From Bacillota bacterium (GTDB lineage Bacteria > Bacillota > Clostridia > Lachnospirales > Lachnospiraceae), in contig JAEZGK010000103.1 in the NCBI GenBank assembly GCA_023437365.1, forward strand, positions 124,001 through 188,000: a stretch of 64,000 bases of DNA, given 5' to 3'. Within the stretch, counting starts at the first letter, position 1; each line of letters starts with the position of its first letter. The notes beneath the pieces are model-generated. The model was given only the letters and a program-made list of their open reading frames with translations, searched no databases and was not told where the DNA came from. Both the position numbers and the translations under genes were made by a program. This document shows positions 62,999 to 64,000 of this stretch, piece by piece.

Positions 62999-64000
62999 TC
63001 AATTGCTATGTTGATCCATATAGCTTTTTCTCAGTTGCCCACAGGCAGCGTCAATATCCGTGCCCATTTCTCTTCTAATAGTAACATTAATTCTGTTTTT
63101 TTCAAGTATAAATTTGAAATTTTGAATATTTTTGCTCTCAGATTTCCGATAATCCCTTTCCTTGATCGGATTGACCGGAATGAGGTTAACATGGCAGTTT
63201 AAGCCCTTTACCAGTCTGCATAATTCCCTTGCATGCTCCTCGTTATCATTTACGGAAGCCACCAAACTGTATTCAAAGGTCAGACGTCTGCCTGTTTTTT
63301 CATAATAATAGCGGAAAGCATCCATAACCTCGGACAGTTCATACTTGGCCGCAACAGGCATGAGTTTTTTTCTGATTTCATTATTGGGTGCATGAAGAGA
63401 CAGGGCCAGGGTAATCGGCAGTTCTTCCTCTGCCAGCGCACGTATCTTATCTGGAAGTCCGCAGGTGGATACAGTGATATTCCTAGCGCTGATGTTTAAC
63501 CCCTGCGGATCAGTCAGTATTCTGATAAAACGGATCAGATTATCATAATTGTCAAGCGGTTCCCCGGTACCCATCACCACCACATTGGAGACCCTCTCGC
63601 CGGATAAGCGCTGAATACGGTAAATCTGATCCAGCATCTCCGAGGGCAGCAGATCCCGTTCCTTACCTCCGATGGTAGATGCACAGAATTTACAGCCCAT
63701 TCTGCAGCCGACCTGAGAGGAAATGCATACGCTGTTCCCATGGTGATACTTCATCAGTACACTTTCAATAACCCTGTCATCCTTTAGACGAAATAAATAT
63801 TTAATAGTTCCATCCGCCTCGGAATGAAGAGACTCCACCTCCTCCAGGGTAGTCAGGGGATAACTCTCCGCGAGCTTTGTCCTGAGTTCCTTAGAGAGGT
63901 TCGTCATCTCGTCATAGCTTTCGGCCAGCTTCACGTGGAGCCATTCATATACCTGCTTTGCTCGAAACGCAGGCTGCCCCAGGGCTTTCATGTGCTCCGA
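62999..64000 (-). CDS. rlmN: RlmN, 23S rRNA/tRNA adenine C2-methyltransferase (partial, start beyond right edge)
   Basis: Radical-SAM enzyme that methylates A2503 of 23S rRNA and A37 of some tRNAs. The visible 334 codons include the CxxxCxxC cluster (GCRMGCKFCAST) and the C-terminal catalytic cysteine in AACGQLR. The frame stays open through the right edge: a Met at 63991 falls inside the conserved N-terminal domain (GQPAFRAKQVYEW), so the true start lies outside. Next downstream is stp. Confidence 0.95.
   Translation of the reverse strand, partial: SEHMKALGQPAFRAKQVYEWLHVKLAESYDEMTNLSKELRTKLAESYPLTTLEEVESLHSEADGTIKYLFRLKDDRVIESVLMKYHHGNSVCISSQVGCRMGCKFCASTIGGKERDLLPSEMLDQIYRIQRLSGERVSNVVVMGTGEPLDNYDNLIRFIRILTDPQGLNISARNITVSTCGLPDKIRALAEEELPITLALSLHAPNNEIRKKLMPVAAKYELSEVMDAFRYYYEKTGRRLTFEYSLVASVNDNEEHARELCRLVKGLNCHVNLIPVNPIKERDYRKSESKNIQNFKFILEKNRINVTIRREMGTDIDAACGQLRKSYMDQHSN

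Overview
The window is a low-to-moderate G+C chromosome segment from a motile, spore-forming, Gram-positive anaerobe, most likely a member of the Lachnospiraceae or a close clostridial relative. This rests on the gene content: a Bacillus/Clostridium-type flagellar operon with FliY and CodY next to it, the spoIIGA-sigE-sigG sporulation cluster, SpoVD, a YlmC/YmxH-type protein, PrkC with PASTA repeats, NrdR, and an Agr-type quorum-sensing locus. I cannot name the species. Almost everything is on the minus strand; only the ylmC-like gene, nrdR and one sugar kinase are on the plus strand. No rRNA, tRNA, CRISPR array, prophage or insertion sequence was seen.

1-23268 (read right to left) is one very long flagellar operon: flgB, flgC, fliE, fliF, fliG, fliH, fliI, fliJ, a motE-like gene, fliK, flgD, a small 'flagellar operon protein', flgE, flbD, motA, motB, fliL, fliM, fliY, cheY, fliO, fliP, fliQ, fliR, flhB and the start of flhA, which runs off the left edge. 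It builds the rod, MS-ring, switch, hook, stator and export gate in roughly assembly order. codY lies directly upstream with its own promoter and terminator. Several spacers inside the operon carry conspicuous repeats and hairpins (fliE/fliF, flgE/flbD, fliL/fliM, fliO/fliP).

24581-34412 holds housekeeping genes: topA, dprA, comM, an unrecognised three-helix membrane protein, then a divergent ylmC-like gene and nrdR, and a cytoplasmic GH2 beta-mannosidase divergent from a ROK-family fructokinase/mannose kinase (34413-35288). 35695-38605 is a complete agr system (agrC, agrA, agrB, agrD) with a readable autoinducer precursor whose thiolactone ring is predicted as Cys-Thr-Phe-Leu-Leu.

38854-41443 is sigG, sigE and spoIIGA (early and late forespore/mother-cell sigma control). 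41665-55408 is the division/cell-wall (dcw) cluster read right to left: mraZ, rsmH, ftsL, ftsI, spoVD, mraY, murD, ftsW, murA, ftsQ, ftsZ. murE, murF and murG are not in it. mraZ is preceded by a clear set of repeated boxes that look like its own operator. A four-copy 25-bp palindromic repeat follows ftsW and contains its stop codon.

55703-64000 holds lgt, ychF, a thiamine pyrophosphokinase, rpe, rsgA, the PASTA kinase prkC, its phosphatase stp and rlmN (cut by the right edge); the last six are tightly packed and probably one operon. Many gene starts were shortened from the longest reading frame because a good ribosome-binding site sits inside it; several genes appear to start with TTG or GTG.
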